Source: Acinetobacter sp. P8-3-8 (GTDB lineage Bacteria > Pseudomonadota > Gammaproteobacteria > Pseudomonadales > Moraxellaceae). From it: DNA of 64,000 nt. Positions 6,837 to 16,131 of this stretch are shown here, piece after piece (the stretch's first letter is position 1; each line of letters opens with the position of its first letter). The stretch covers positions 109,550 through 173,549 of the forward strand of contig NZ_AFIE01000003.1 in assembly GCF_000214135.1 (NCBI RefSeq), in the 5' to 3' direction. The notes under the pieces were generated by a model that was not told the origin of the DNA, searched no databases, and worked only from the letters and a program-made list of their open reading frames with translations. The translations under genes and the position numbers were made by a program.

Positions 6837-9419
6837 TTACTTCTTCTTACGTTTTAAACGTTTCTTCGCTTGTTGTGCTGCAACAGCATCTAAAGCTTCT
6901 TTTAATTCTTCATCGGTAAACGAAGTAATGTGTTGAAGCATTTGCAAAGTCACATCATCTAAAACAAGATTTGCATACTGTGCAACATTACGGAATTGCT
7001 CATCAAAAACAATAGCACCTTCTTCATTCTTGCCAATATAACCTTGCTCAGTCAGTACCTTGATAAAGCTTTGGAATAAGGCTTTATCAAAGAATTCAGG
7101 TGAATTGAATTCATACAATACAGAAAGACGCTGCCCCAACAAGTGACTGAGCACTTCAACTTGATTGGTCGAAATATTTCCAGAACCACGTTGTGTGATC
7201 AAGGCTAAAGTCATGTAATAACGTTCAAGACTTTGACGAACTGGTGCAGCTAAAACAGCAAGCTGATTATGATTTTCTGAATTTGGTGCTGGACTGTAAA
7301 TAAAGTCTTCGTCATCAACAAAAATCAAATTGGCTTGAGCTAATGCTTTCACATATTCACAAACCTGATCTTTAATTTCTTCATCTTTCCATTTTAAGAA
7401 CAATTCTGCTTTTAAGAATGGGTAGAGTGTACGAATGACATTAACCAAATCCGCTAGATTAATTTTACCGTTATGTTCAACTAAAGCAGCAACCAATGAC
7501 GGTAAAACAAAGGCATGCAAAATATTATTACGGAAGTAAGTGAGCAAAACAGCTTGATTATCTTCGATGGCAATAATATCGCCCAATACATGCTGAACTC
7601 GCTTAATCAGTTTTAACTTCAAGCCATAAGCAATGATTTCTTTGCCTGAAAGCGGTGTCACCTGAGTACGACTGTCATAAGGAAGAGCAGTGAGGAGTTT
7701 ACGATAAGTATCGAGCTGTTTAATGCAAATTTCTTCGTCAAGCGTGTGTTTCGGCGTCGCCAATAAAATCAGGGACAATAAAGAAACAGGGTTGATGACC
7801 ACTGCACGGTTAATATTTTCCAAAATCGCATTGGCTGAACTATTCACAGCATTTGAAACTTCAGGAGGAATAGGATCATCATTATGTTCAATTTTGATCT
7901 TATCCGCGCCGTGTTCTTTGAGTAAATCATCCAAGAATACTGGTTCGCCAAAGTTCACATGGACTTTACCGAAAATACGTTCAATCTTTTTCAGAGTTTG
8001 AAGAATACCCCAAATCGATTCAGATTCTTTCGGTTTGCCATTCATTTCACCGACATAGGTTGCACCTTCCATCAGACGCTCATAACCCACATAGGTCGGG
8101 ATGAAAACAATCGGTTTAGCACGACCACGTAAATGTCCATGCACTGTCATGGCTAACATGCCTGTTTTAGGTGGAAGCAAACGACCTGTACGTGAACGAC
8201 CACCTTCAATAAAGTATTCAAGTGGTGTGTTGCGAGATAAAATACTGAATAAATATTCTTTAAATACAGAGGTATATAGTGCATTACCACGGAATGAACG
8301 GCGAATAAAGAATGCACCACCGCCACGTAATAATTGACCTACGAACGGCATATTTAAATTATCACCCGCAGCGATGTACGGCACCATCAAGCCACGCTTA
8401 TAAATCACATAAGACAATAATAGATAGTCAATGTGGCTACGATGACATGGGGTGTAAATCACCTCATAGTCTTTCACCAATTCACGAACAGTACTAAAGT
8501 TATGAACTTCAACACCATCATAAAGCTGAGTCCATAAACGAGTCAGTGCCATATCGGCAAAACGAACCGCAGACGCAGAGTAGTCTGAAGCGATTTCATT
8601 CACAAAACCAATGGCTTTACGCTCAGATTCGATCATGCTGGTTTTAGAGCGAATGCTTTCTTTGCGAATTGCATCCTGAACATCTGGTGCTTTAATTAAA
8701 GACTGCATGACATTACGGCGATCTGATAAATCTGGCCCAAGAATGACTTCGCGCTGACGATCTAAATAATCATTAAGGCTATTGGTAATGTATGTTGCAG
8801 GTGAAATATTTGGATGGTGAATTTTGGCATACTGTACCAATTCACGCAGAGATTTATTTTCATGGAATTCTAAAAAAGATTGACGACCATGTACGCCGAT
8901 ATTCATCAATTGTTTGACTTTACTTGGGGTTGCCCATGTATCTGTAAACAAGAGTTTAAATAAAGAATCTTCTTTATCAGGTGAACGTCCCCAAAGTACA
9001 GTCACTGGGATCAGTTCAATATCCAAGTTTGGGTCTTGATCTAGTGCATCAATCAGTCTTAACAAGCGTGGAGGGAATGTATGTGTCGGCGAGTGTAATA
9101 AATTGCTTTCATCTTGTTGCTGTAAAAATACAACCGCTGCTTTTTCTGTGTGATTGCCAATCAGTAATGGATCAAGTGCAGGTGCAATATTTAAACGGCG
9201 AGTTTCACTATCGACAACCAAGGCATTGCTACGAGAATAGTTTTGCAATACATAGCAAGTAATCTTCTGCGCCTTTTCTGAAGATGAATTTTCTTGGCTT
9301 TCATTTTCAGAAATTTGGTTTTCTGTAGGAACTTCTCCAAGAACATGTGGAGTTACTACAAGGTCAAGTAGCTTACTTGAAAGCCGACGATACATTTGAC
9401 CAAAGCCACTCTTGGACAT
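6837..9419 (-). CDS. plsB: Glycerol-3-phosphate 1-O-acyltransferase PlsB
   Basis: This 860-residue membrane-associated enzyme carries out the first step of phospholipid synthesis, transferring an acyl group from acyl-ACP or acyl-CoA to the sn-1 position of glycerol 3-phosphate. The acyltransferase motif I (H-x4-D) is visible as CHRSHIDY near residue 319, and the substrate-binding block as FIEGGRSRTGR near residue 400. The long N- and C-terminal regions are typical of the PlsB type as opposed to the shorter PlsY. The C-terminus is lysine-rich (KKRLKRKKK). It is divergent from tesB, and the shared 293-bp gap carries both promoters. Length agrees with the family (about 800-870). Confidence 0.97.
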   Translation of the reverse strand: MSKSGFGQMYRRLSSKLLDLVVTPHVLGEVPTENQISENESQENSSSEKAQKITCYVLQNYSRSNALVVDSETRRLNIAPALDPLLIGNHTEKAAVVFLQQQDESNLLHSPTHTFPPRLLRLIDALDQDPNLDIELIPVTVLWGRSPDKEDSLFKLLFTDTWATPSKVKQLMNIGVHGRQSFLEFHENKSLRELVQYAKIHHPNISPATYITNSLNDYLDRQREVILGPDLSDRRNVMQSLIKAPDVQDAIRKESIRSKTSMIESERKAIGFVNEIASDYSASAVRFADMALTRLWTQLYDGVEVHNFSTVRELVKDYEVIYTPCHRSHIDYLLLSYVIYKRGLMVPYIAAGDNLNMPFVGQLLRGGGAFFIRRSFRGNALYTSVFKEYLFSILSRNTPLEYFIEGGRSRTGRLLPPKTGMLAMTVHGHLRGRAKPIVFIPTYVGYERLMEGATYVGEMNGKPKESESIWGILQTLKKIERIFGKVHVNFGEPVFLDDLLKEHGADKIKIEHNDDPIPPEVSNAVNSSANAILENINRAVVINPVSLLSLILLATPKHTLDEEICIKQLDTYRKLLTALPYDSRTQVTPLSGKEIIAYGLKLKLIKRVQHVLGDIIAIEDNQAVLLTYFRNNILHAFVLPSLVAALVEHNGKINLADLVNVIRTLYPFLKAELFLKWKDEEIKDQVCEYVKALAQANLIFVDDEDFIYSPAPNSENHNQLAVLAAPVRQSLERYYMTLALITQRGSGNISTNQVEVLSHLLGQRLSVLYEFNSPEFFDKALFQSFIKVLTEQGYIGKNEEGAIVFDEQFRNVAQYANLVLDDVTLQMLQHITSFTDEELKEALDAVAAQQAKKRLKRKKK

Positions 9420-9712
9420 ACATACTCCTAGCGAATGATGAATATCGCATTGTTAGTCAATGAAAGAAGCGATATTTTCTATAATTTAGGGATAAAACAA
9501 TAGGTCATTTTCAGACAATTTGTAAGAAAATTGGTTGTTTTAATCATTTTAAAGCGTAATTTTAGTAAGTATAGCAAACTCAGTATGTGACAATATAGTC
9601 CATGAAACTTTAGTGAATTACTCAGAATTTATGGCAATATAGAGTTAACCCTCTAAAGTACGTATATTTTACTTCATTTCTGATGATGAAGATTGGAATA
9701 AAAAGGTCTTTT

Positions 9713-10588
9713 ATGAATGCTCTAACGCAAGAACTTGTTGAGCTATTAACGCTCGAAAAACTCGAAGAACATATTTTCCGTGGTCAAAGTAAAAACTTGG
9801 TGGGTAAGCGTGTTTTTGGTGGGCAAGTATTAGGTCAAGCGCTTATGGCAGCTTCATATACGGCAGACCGTCCAGTACATTCATTACACGCTTACTTTTT
9901 ATATGGCGGCGATGTAAATGCGCCGATTATCTATGAGGTTGACCGTTTACGTGATGGTAAAAGTTTTTTAAGCCGTCAAGTTCGTGCCATTCAGCATGGG
10001 CGTACCATCTTTTCGGCAATGGTGTCTTTTGCGACGCCTGAAGAAGGTTTGAATTACCAAATCAGCGAACCTGAATATCCTGCACCAGAGGAGTTGAAAT
10101 CTGAACAGGAATTAAAAGAAAACCTGATTAGCTTTATCCCAGAAAATATTCGTGCGGCATTCATGCGTCCACGTCAGGTGGATATCAAGCCGATTAATAT
10201 TGGTAATCCATTTCAACCACAGCCTGAAGCACCATCCAATGCGTTGTATATGAAAGCTTATGGTGAATTACCTAAACATTTGGCTGATAATATTGCATTG
10301 AATCAAGCGATTGTGGCGTTCTATTCAGATTATTCCTTTATGGTTACTGCACTACGCCCGCACGGTGTTAATTATCTGACACCAAGTGTTCAAATTGCCA
10401 GTATTGACCATGCAATGTATTTCCATAAACCTGTGAAAGCAGATGAATGGATGCTGTATGACATGGATGCGACGGTCACTGCAAGTTCTCGTGGTTTAAG
10501 CCATGGACGGATGTGGCAAAATGGCGAATTGGTATGTAGTACGGTACAAGAAGGCTTGATGCGTATGCGTGAGATTGAAACGCAATAA
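9713..10588 (+). CDS. tesB: Acyl-CoA thioesterase II, TesB (first paralogue)
   Basis: This is a 291-residue double-hotdog thioesterase that hydrolyses medium- to long-chain acyl-CoA to free fatty acid. The first hotdog begins HIFRGQSKNLVGKRVFGGQVLGQAL. The catalytic triad of the E. coli enzyme (Asp, Thr, Gln) is matched by ASIDHAMYFH, DATVTASS and TVQEGLM in the second domain. I start at the ATG at 9713, preceded by AAAAAGG; the frame extends ten residues upstream to 9683 without a better ribosome binding site. A paralogue of almost the same length lies at 63041-63907. The position opposite plsB is functionally fitting, since both enzymes act on acyl chains. Confidence 0.93.
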   Translation: MNALTQELVELLTLEKLEEHIFRGQSKNLVGKRVFGGQVLGQALMAASYTADRPVHSLHAYFLYGGDVNAPIIYEVDRLRDGKSFLSRQVRAIQHGRTIFSAMVSFATPEEGLNYQISEPEYPAPEELKSEQELKENLISFIPENIRAAFMRPRQVDIKPINIGNPFQPQPEAPSNALYMKAYGELPKHLADNIALNQAIVAFYSDYSFMVTALRPHGVNYLTPSVQIASIDHAMYFHKPVKADEWMLYDMDATVTASSRGLSHGRMWQNGELVCSTVQEGLMRMREIETQ

Positions 10589-10660
10589 GCTTGAATGAAA
10601 GAATTAAAGACACGATATGAAGTCATCTCAATAGATTAATGCCAGTCAGTTAAGCATTTT

Positions 10661-10780
10661 TAATCCTCCTCTTGCGGAGCATGCTCCTCACCTTTGAAAA
10701 AGGAGGGGGTATCTTGGATTCAATACCGCATTGAATTCACGAGTGTCCCCCTCTTTTGTAAAGAGGGGTTAGGGGAGATT
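10661..10780. repeat. Cluster of REP-like palindromes (AGGAGGGG / CCCCTCTTT hairpins)
   Basis: The 350-bp gap between tesB and the symporter holds two adjacent hairpins. The first has CCTTT (10691-10695) and AAAGG (10699-10703) flanked by CTCCTC and AGGGGG. The second is a perfect 9-bp stem CCCCTCTTT (10748-10756) and AAAGAGGGG (10760-10768) followed by TTAGGGGAG. The second is an inverted relative of the repeat at 2368. No gene is visible in the gap, and the remainder holds only AT-rich promoter-like DNA. Confidence 0.6.
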
Positions 10781-10938
10781 TATCAATCAGTAATAATACA
10801 ATTGCGTTTAACTGATCAGCATTAATCTAAACAGATGGCTTTTTTATTTTTAAGCTAAGCTGATCACAAAAAAATGCTCGATTTCACATGATTTCAATGG
10901 CATATTGCAAAGCACGGAAGACAAAATAGTAAGCAAAG

Positions 10939-12177
10939 ATGAGCTTAAATACGCAAATTTTAATTGCCGCCATTTTAGGTATCGCGTTTGGATTTTTACT
11001 CAATCAATTTCCCAATACTCAATTTTTTGAAGCCAGTATCTATGGTTTAGGTATTGCCAGCAGTATTTTTATTGGCTTATTAAAAATGCTGCTTGTGCCT
11101 TTGATTTTTAGTTCGATCGTCGTCGGTGTGTCGAATTTACAAGCAGGTGGGCAACTCAGTCGAACGTGGAAAATTACCTTAGCATGTTGTGTGACTACAA
11201 CGACCTTGGCGTTGATTCTCGGTATTAGCTGTGCGCATTTATTTGAGGTCGGGAAAGGGGTAGACATTGCGCTTTTTCAAGATGCAATGAATCAGCATCA
11301 AACCCCCGATACGTTGACAGCTTCATCTTTCTTTACCAATTTTATTCAAAATACCTTAATCAATCCGTTCAAAGCTTTTGCTGAAGGGAATGTACTCGCT
11401 GTTGTAGTTTTTGCCTTATTGCTTGGTGTGGCATTGGTCAAAGGTGGTGAGCGTTTTCAAAGTATCCGTAAACTCAGTACACAGTTTTTTGAAGTGATGA
11501 TGATGATGGTTGGCTGGGTGATGAAACTCGCACCTATCGGAATTTTTGCATTATTGGCTAAACTCATTTCTACTGAGGATATTTCTATTCTCAGTCGTTT
11601 GGCTGAGTTTGCTGCTGTGGTGACTGGAACAACGATTTTTCATGGCATTGTCGTCCTACCTTTATTGTTGTGGATTTTTGGACGAATGAATCCGATTACT
11701 TTTTTTAGAGGTGCAAGAGCGGCCTTAATTACGGCGTTTGCAACCAGTTCTAGTTCAGCCACCATGCCACTTTCGATGAAGTGTGCACAGGAAAATTTAG
11801 GTGTGCGTCCTCAAACAGCAGGCTTTGTTATTCCATTGGGAACGCAGTTGAATATGGATGGCACAGCGCTTTACGAAGCTGCTGCAGCACTGTTTATTGC
11901 AAATTTAATGGGGCTTGATCTGAGTTTAGGACAACAAGTCATTGTTTGTTTGACTGCGATGATTGCGTCATTGGGTGCGCCAGGAATTCCAAGTGCAGGT
12001 ATGGTAACCATGATTATGGTATTGCAATCTGTGGGTTTACCTGCGGAAGCAATCGCTATTTTATTACCTATAGATCGCTTACTCGATACTGTACGAACTG
12101 TAGTCAATGTTCAGGGTGACATGATGATAAGTGTGGTGGTGGATCGTTATACCAAAGATATGGGTTCGCCGAGTTAG
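10939..12177 (+). CDS. Dicarboxylate/amino acid:cation symporter (DAACS family, GltP/DctA-like)
   Basis: The 412-residue inner-membrane protein belongs to the glutamate transporter fold. It has eight hydrophobic helices and two re-entrant hairpins. The HP1 serine-rich motif reads TSSSSATMPLSM near residue 271, and the TM7 segment GTQLNMDGTALYE has the NMDG that binds Na+ or H+ and substrate. HP2 shows GAPGIPSAG. Members import glutamate/aspartate or C4-dicarboxylates with cations. The specificity residue is not clear enough to choose between GltP and DctA. The N-terminus (MSLNTQILIAAILGIAFGFLLNQ) contains the first helix. The gene stands alone and ends at a bidirectional terminator. Confidence 0.92.
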   Translation: MSLNTQILIAAILGIAFGFLLNQFPNTQFFEASIYGLGIASSIFIGLLKMLLVPLIFSSIVVGVSNLQAGGQLSRTWKITLACCVTTTTLALILGISCAHLFEVGKGVDIALFQDAMNQHQTPDTLTASSFFTNFIQNTLINPFKAFAEGNVLAVVVFALLLGVALVKGGERFQSIRKLSTQFFEVMMMMVGWVMKLAPIGIFALLAKLISTEDISILSRLAEFAAVVTGTTIFHGIVVLPLLLWIFGRMNPITFFRGARAALITAFATSSSSATMPLSMKCAQENLGVRPQTAGFVIPLGTQLNMDGTALYEAAAALFIANLMGLDLSLGQQVIVCLTAMIASLGAPGIPSAGMVTMIMVLQSVGLPAEAIAILLPIDRLLDTVRTVVNVQGDMMISVVVDRYTKDMGSPS

Positions 12178-12221
12178 TTTTTATTCACTAAAATATGGCT
12201 AGGCTATAAAAAACAATGTAA

Positions 12222-12248
12222 AAAAGCAGGATTATTGATCCTGCTTTT
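12222..12248. terminator. Bidirectional terminator between the symporter and the PF10118 hydrolase
   Basis: The perfect 11-bp stem AAAAGCAGGAT (12222-12232) and ATCCTGCTTTT (12238-12248) encloses a 5-nt loop and is followed by CTTTTTT. It serves the plus-strand symporter, and by symmetry also the minus-strand gene ending at 12265. Confidence 0.85.
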
Positions 12249-12264
12249 CTTTTTTATATAAGAT

Positions 12265-13209
12265 TTAAGCGACTTTAGGTAGTGCACGTTTTGCAGCAGG
12301 TGAGCTGTCTAAGTAAGCAATCGCATCTTCAGTTTTAGCTTCATGCACAGGATCATACCACGGCATTAAATAGCCAAGTTGTTGTGAAACCAACCACAGT
12401 GGATGCGGCATAACACGATTATCTTTTTGAGCGATATTGGCCCATTCACGCCATATCCATGGTTTATAGAAAGCAGGTTTTTTATCTGCAAAGCGTGGGT
12501 CTTGTTCCATGATATGCGCAGCACCATCGACCCATAAACCTAGTACAGCAATGATCACAATCACGCTTTGATAATAACGTGAGATATAACCACCACCTAA
12601 ATGGCGGTATAAATCAAATGCAACAGTACGATGTTCAATTTCTTCTGCACCATGCCATTTGACTAAATCTAGCATGTTGGGATCTGCACCAAGTTCAGCC
12701 CATTTTTTATTATAAAGTGCATATTTACCGAGTACACAAGTCATGTGTTCAACGGTAGCGACAATGCCTAGGCGGAATAAGTCCCATTGATGATCCAAGA
12801 TTTTTGGAACTTTCAAACCAAGTGGCTGGTCGGCAAGTAATTTACCAAATAGAAAATCCATAACGTCTAAATTACGTTGAATATCGATATTTCGTACCGT
12901 TAAATATTCTTTATTTGCGGAAACATGAGCTTGCGCATGCATTGCTTCTTGGCGAATAAAAGCACGGACATCCTGTGCTAATTTTTCATCGGTAATTTTA
13001 GGTAAAACTCGGTTGTATAGTCGGCAAAACCAAAATTCACCCGCAGGTAGGATATTGTTAATTTCATTAATAAAATAACTGACGAAAGGCTGGTTTGGAA
13101 TCCAATCAATTGGGGTTTCTTGCCATTCAAATTTTACTTTACGTGGTTTGATTTGATACTGAATAGATGATCCAATTTTACTGTTTTTTAATCGAGATAA
13201 TAATTTCAT
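12265..13209 (-). CDS. Predicted metal-dependent hydrolase (PF10118 family)
   Basis: This 314-residue protein matches the PF10118 family of predicted metal-dependent hydrolases, common and multi-copy in Acinetobacter and mycobacteria. Helical segments carry histidines and glutamates spaced as in ferritin-like diiron proteins: RQEAMHAQAH near residue 89, ATVEHMT near residue 152, and WHGAEEIEHRTVAFDLYRH near residue 185. No reaction has been assigned to the family with certainty. I choose the ATG at 13209, which has AGGA eight bases upstream; an 11-codon upstream extension lacks one. A membrane-like stretch (YYQSVIVIIAVLGLWVDG) lies in the last third. Confidence 0.8.
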   Translation of the reverse strand: MKLLSRLKNSKIGSSIQYQIKPRKVKFEWQETPIDWIPNQPFVSYFINEINNILPAGEFWFCRLYNRVLPKITDEKLAQDVRAFIRQEAMHAQAHVSANKEYLTVRNIDIQRNLDVMDFLFGKLLADQPLGLKVPKILDHQWDLFRLGIVATVEHMTCVLGKYALYNKKWAELGADPNMLDLVKWHGAEEIEHRTVAFDLYRHLGGGYISRYYQSVIVIIAVLGLWVDGAAHIMEQDPRFADKKPAFYKPWIWREWANIAQKDNRVMPHPLWLVSQQLGYLMPWYDPVHEAKTEDAIAYLDSSPAAKRALPKVA

Positions 13210-13340
13210 CACACTGTCCTGATTTTTATTTGTAAATATCACAATTTGTATTCAGTATAAAAAAATGTCCTAAATAGTTATTAGCAATTTAGGACATTCC
13301 AATATCAATTGGTGATGAATTTGGTCGGACAATTTCTATT

Positions 13341-14189
13341 TTAGGGTGTTTTGTCTGAATCGATCTCTTGAATCGGTGTTTGTTCTAGATCATCAGCATC
13401 AACATCGTCAGCATCATCAAAGTCAGCTTCAGAAGCTTCTGGAATTGAATCCATATCAAAGTCTAAAGTCTTGTCTAATGTGTAATTTAAACGCCCAGCC
13501 ATGACCGATGCTAATTCTTCAAGTCCTTGTTTATTCATTGATGAGAATAATTGGATTGAGAAATTAAGTTTCATTTTGCGTAATTGTTGCTGTACATCGA
13601 GCAGCACTTTACTTGCAGGACCACGATTGAGTTTGTCTGATTTCGTTAATAAAACATGGACAAACAAATGGCGTGAATAAGCCCATTCCAACATCATGAC
13701 ATCAAAATGTTGTAAAGGATGGCGAATATCCATCAATAAAACTAAGCCTTGTAGGCTTTTACGATGAATCAGATAATTCTCAAGTTCTTTTTGCCATACG
13801 ATTTTCATCGCTTCAGGTACGGCTGCATAACCATAACCAGGTAAATCCACAAGACGTTGATCAGGATTACCTAAGCTAAAAAAGTTGATCATTTGCGTAC
13901 GACCCGGTCTTTTTGAAGCCCGAGCCAATTGCTTTTGATTGGTTAATGCATTGATTGCACTTGATTTCCCTGCATTCGAGCGACCTGCAAAAGCAACTTC
14001 ATAACCTGTGTCTTCGACACACAAGTTAAGTTTAGGCGCACTCATTAAGAATTCAGCTTTGCGCAACCAATTTAAAGACGAGGTTGAGTACTCTGAAATC
14101 GCAGGGTCAGCTTTTTTCTCATAGCTAATTTTTTGTTTAGGGGCATTTGAGGTCTTACTGTTTTTAGACTTTCCACTGCTGCGATGCAT
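13341..14189 (-). CDS. engB: Ribosome biogenesis GTPase EngB (YihA/YsxC) with extended termini
   Basis: EngB is an essential GTPase needed for assembly of the 50S subunit. The G domain has G1 GRSNAGKSS (residues 69-77), the G2 region RPGRTQ, G3 DLPGYG and G4 LTKSDK. At 282 residues it is much longer than the usual 195-215. The first 45 residues or so are basic and Ser/Lys-rich (MHRSSGKSKNSKTSNAPKQK), and the last 45 are acidic (DFDDADDVDADDLEQ). Both additions are low-complexity tails outside the GTPase fold; similar tails are known in Acinetobacter EngB. The gene is monocistronic in appearance and lies between the PF10118 gene and nsrR. Confidence 0.95.
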   Translation of the reverse strand: MHRSSGKSKNSKTSNAPKQKISYEKKADPAISEYSTSSLNWLRKAEFLMSAPKLNLCVEDTGYEVAFAGRSNAGKSSAINALTNQKQLARASKRPGRTQMINFFSLGNPDQRLVDLPGYGYAAVPEAMKIVWQKELENYLIHRKSLQGLVLLMDIRHPLQHFDVMMLEWAYSRHLFVHVLLTKSDKLNRGPASKVLLDVQQQLRKMKLNFSIQLFSSMNKQGLEELASVMAGRLNYTLDKTLDFDMDSIPEASEADFDDADDVDADDLEQTPIQEIDSDKTP

Positions 14190-14328
14190 ACTTCAACTTC
14201 AATAAACGGATGAACAAAGGGCATTATAAAGGAAGTCGATCTTTCAAGCGAATTTTGACAGCTTTTATTGCGTAACCAAACCGAGAGATTGGCTTATTAA
14301 TCACGTTATAGTCTTGATAAATATTGGC

Positions 14329-14772
14329 TTATACATTGAGATTTGGAATGGGTGAATGAATCACTTTTTGATAATGCGGTGGTGTATTCAAAACATCTGC
14401 AACCGTATATTGGTCTAGGCTTTGATAAAACTGTATAAGAGCATGATCTAAAATGCCTTTTAAACCACACTGAGGACGTAAAACACAGGGAGGGGTATTA
14501 CATTCTACAATTTCTGTATTGCCTTGCAGAATGCGAACAATTTGTCCCAATTTAAAATTTAAAATATCCTGATTCAGGCGAATACCGCCGCCTTTACCAC
14601 GAGTCGTAATTAACCAGCCTTGTTTGCCCATGAAATGCACAATTTTAACAAGATGATTTTGTGAAACTTCTAAGTCTTCAGCAATCTCCGCAATAGTATA
14701 AGGTAGATCACGTGGTCTACTGATATACATGAGAATGCGCAGTGCATAGTCGGTAAATTTGTTCAGTTGCAT
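14329..14772 (-). CDS. nsrR: Rrf2-family nitric-oxide-sensing repressor NsrR
   Basis: The 147-residue protein has an N-terminal winged helix-turn-helix (FTDYALRILMYIS, then TIAEIAEDLEVSQNHLVKIV) typical of Rrf2 regulators. Three cysteines at 91, 96 and 102 (CNTPPC, then QCGL) fall at the same positions as the iron-sulfur ligands of E. coli NsrR. NO reacts with the cluster and releases DNA, inducing NO-detoxifying genes. Context confirms the role: it lies 100 bp downstream of hmp in the same direction, and a perfect NsrR-type palindrome precedes hmp. A hairpin separates the two genes, so nsrR probably has its own promoter or is expressed by read-through. Confidence 0.93.
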   Translation of the reverse strand: MQLNKFTDYALRILMYISRPRDLPYTIAEIAEDLEVSQNHLVKIVHFMGKQGWLITTRGKGGGIRLNQDILNFKLGQIVRILQGNTEIVECNTPPCVLRPQCGLKGILDHALIQFYQSLDQYTVADVLNTPPHYQKVIHSPIPNLNV

Positions 14773-14820
14773 GTAAGGTACTCATCTATTTTTAAAGATG
14801 TGTCTGATCCTAAAATGAAT

Positions 14821-14847
14821 AAGGCCAGTCTAACATAGACTAGCCTT
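14821..14847 (-). terminator. Hairpin between hmp and nsrR
   Basis: On the minus strand, AAGGC-T-AGTCTA and TAGACT-G-GCCTT form a 12-bp stem with one G-U wobble and a 3-nt loop, followed by ATTCATTTT. It lies 26 bp after the hmp stop and would end or attenuate hmp transcription before nsrR. Confidence 0.65.
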
Positions 14848-14872
14848 ATAAAGCATATCAGTCGTGAGGAGT

Positions 14873-16081
14873 TTAAATTCCTGCACCACCTGTGCCAAAC
14901 GCTTCACTATGAATTTGTTCAGGTTTTATTCCACGTGCAACTAGTGCTTGATGCTGTTGTTGCATAAATGGGATTGGACCACATAAATAGTAATCGGCAT
15001 TGGCTGGCAGTAATGCCGCATCCACTGTTGCTAGGTCTAAACGTCCAGCGACATCATAATCTGCACCAATCACATCGCCTTCATGTGGGAATTCATAGGC
15101 TGTGAATGTGCTTAGACGCGGGAATTTAGTTTTTTGCTCTTGAATATGTTTTTTCATGGCATGTACTTGGCTACTACGACATGCATGAATGAAGCTAACA
15201 GGTTGTGGCATATCTAATGTCACCAATTGATTCAACATTGCAATCATTGGAGTTAAACCTACACCACCACTGATGAAGACATTGCGTTTGCTACTATCAA
15301 TAAGGTAGAAATTACCTGTTGGTGCAGATACTTCGATTTCAGCACCTTCAGCCAAGCTGTGTAAAGTGCTTGAAACCCAACCACCAGCCAAATCACCTTT
15401 TTCATCTTCACGTTTTACAGAAATACGTAAATAGTCAGCTTGAGGGCTTGTAGATAGCGTGTATTGACGTGGTTGTTTTAAACCTAGTTCTTCAACGAAG
15501 ACACGAACTGAAATGTATTGACCTGCTTCATATTTAGGTAATGCGCCACCATCAACAGGTGCAAGATAGAATGAGGTAATTTCTTCGCTTTCAACAACTT
15601 TTTTCGCGATTTTAAAGTTGCGCCAACCTAACCAACTGCCTTGAGTTTGTTGATGTTGTTCATAAATTGCTTTTTCTGTGCTGATAAATAGATCAGCCAA
15701 TTGACCATACGCCGCAGCCCATGCACTGATCAATGGGTCTTCCATTGGAATGCTTAAGACTTCACTGATCGAATGTAATAAGTTTTCACCGACTATATTG
15801 TAATCAGGCGATTGGATATTCAAGCTGACATGTTTGTGTGCAATCAGTTCAACAACAGGCAATAGTACTGAAGGGTCTTCAATATTTTCAGCATATGCTA
15901 AAACAGCACCAGCCAAAGCCTGAGCTTGCGCACCACTACGTTGATGCCCCATGTTAAAGGTTTCTTTTAATTCAGGATTATTGCCTAACATGCGATTATA
16001 AAAATAACCAGTCAGTGCTACACCATTTTCACGAAGAACAGGAACAGTTGCTTTTACTAGGTCAATTTGCTGCGGAGTCAT
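14873..16081 (-). CDS. hmp: Flavohemoprotein, nitric oxide dioxygenase Hmp
   Basis: This 402-residue enzyme oxidises NO to nitrate using O2 and NAD(P)H. The globin domain (residues 1-140) has the B10 tyrosine in GYFYNRM (Tyr28), the distal glutamine in GHQRSG (Gln47) and the proximal histidine in AHKHVSL (His84). The FAD-binding domain shows RQYTLS near residue 202, and the NAD domain GGVGLTPMIAML near residue 273 and YLCGP near residue 364. Length matches E. coli Hmp (396). Its promoter carries a perfect 11-1-11 NsrR palindrome at 16109-16131, so NsrR repression relieved by NO is the expected control. It is divergent from ric. Confidence 0.97.
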   Translation of the reverse strand: MTPQQIDLVKATVPVLRENGVALTGYFYNRMLGNNPELKETFNMGHQRSGAQAQALAGAVLAYAENIEDPSVLLPVVELIAHKHVSLNIQSPDYNIVGENLLHSISEVLSIPMEDPLISAWAAAYGQLADLFISTEKAIYEQHQQTQGSWLGWRNFKIAKKVVESEEITSFYLAPVDGGALPKYEAGQYISVRVFVEELGLKQPRQYTLSTSPQADYLRISVKREDEKGDLAGGWVSSTLHSLAEGAEIEVSAPTGNFYLIDSSKRNVFISGGVGLTPMIAMLNQLVTLDMPQPVSFIHACRSSQVHAMKKHIQEQKTKFPRLSTFTAYEFPHEGDVIGADYDVAGRLDLATVDAALLPANADYYLCGPIPFMQQQHQALVARGIKPEQIHSEAFGTGGAGI

Positions 16082-16108
16082 TGTTGATCTCTCTTGGCTA
16101 TCATTTAT

Positions 16109-16131
16109 AAGATGTATTTAAAATACATCTT
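16109..16131. promoter_or_regulatory. NsrR binding site (perfect 11-1-11 palindrome) in the hmp promoter
   Basis: The arms AAGATGTATTT (16109-16119) and AAATACATCTT (16121-16131) are exact reverse complements around one central A. They match the known gammaproteobacterial NsrR consensus (AAGATGYATTT-N-AAATRCATCTT) at every defined position. The site ends 28 bp upstream of the hmp start codon, where a bound repressor would block RNA polymerase. Confidence 0.92.

Noticed and set aside
14773-14815. Possible NsrR site in front of nsrR (CATCT...AAGATG)
   Set aside because: The half-sites are in the reverse order (CATCT outside-in) relative to the NsrR consensus AAGATG...CATCTT; only one imperfect half-site AAGATGTGTCT is present.
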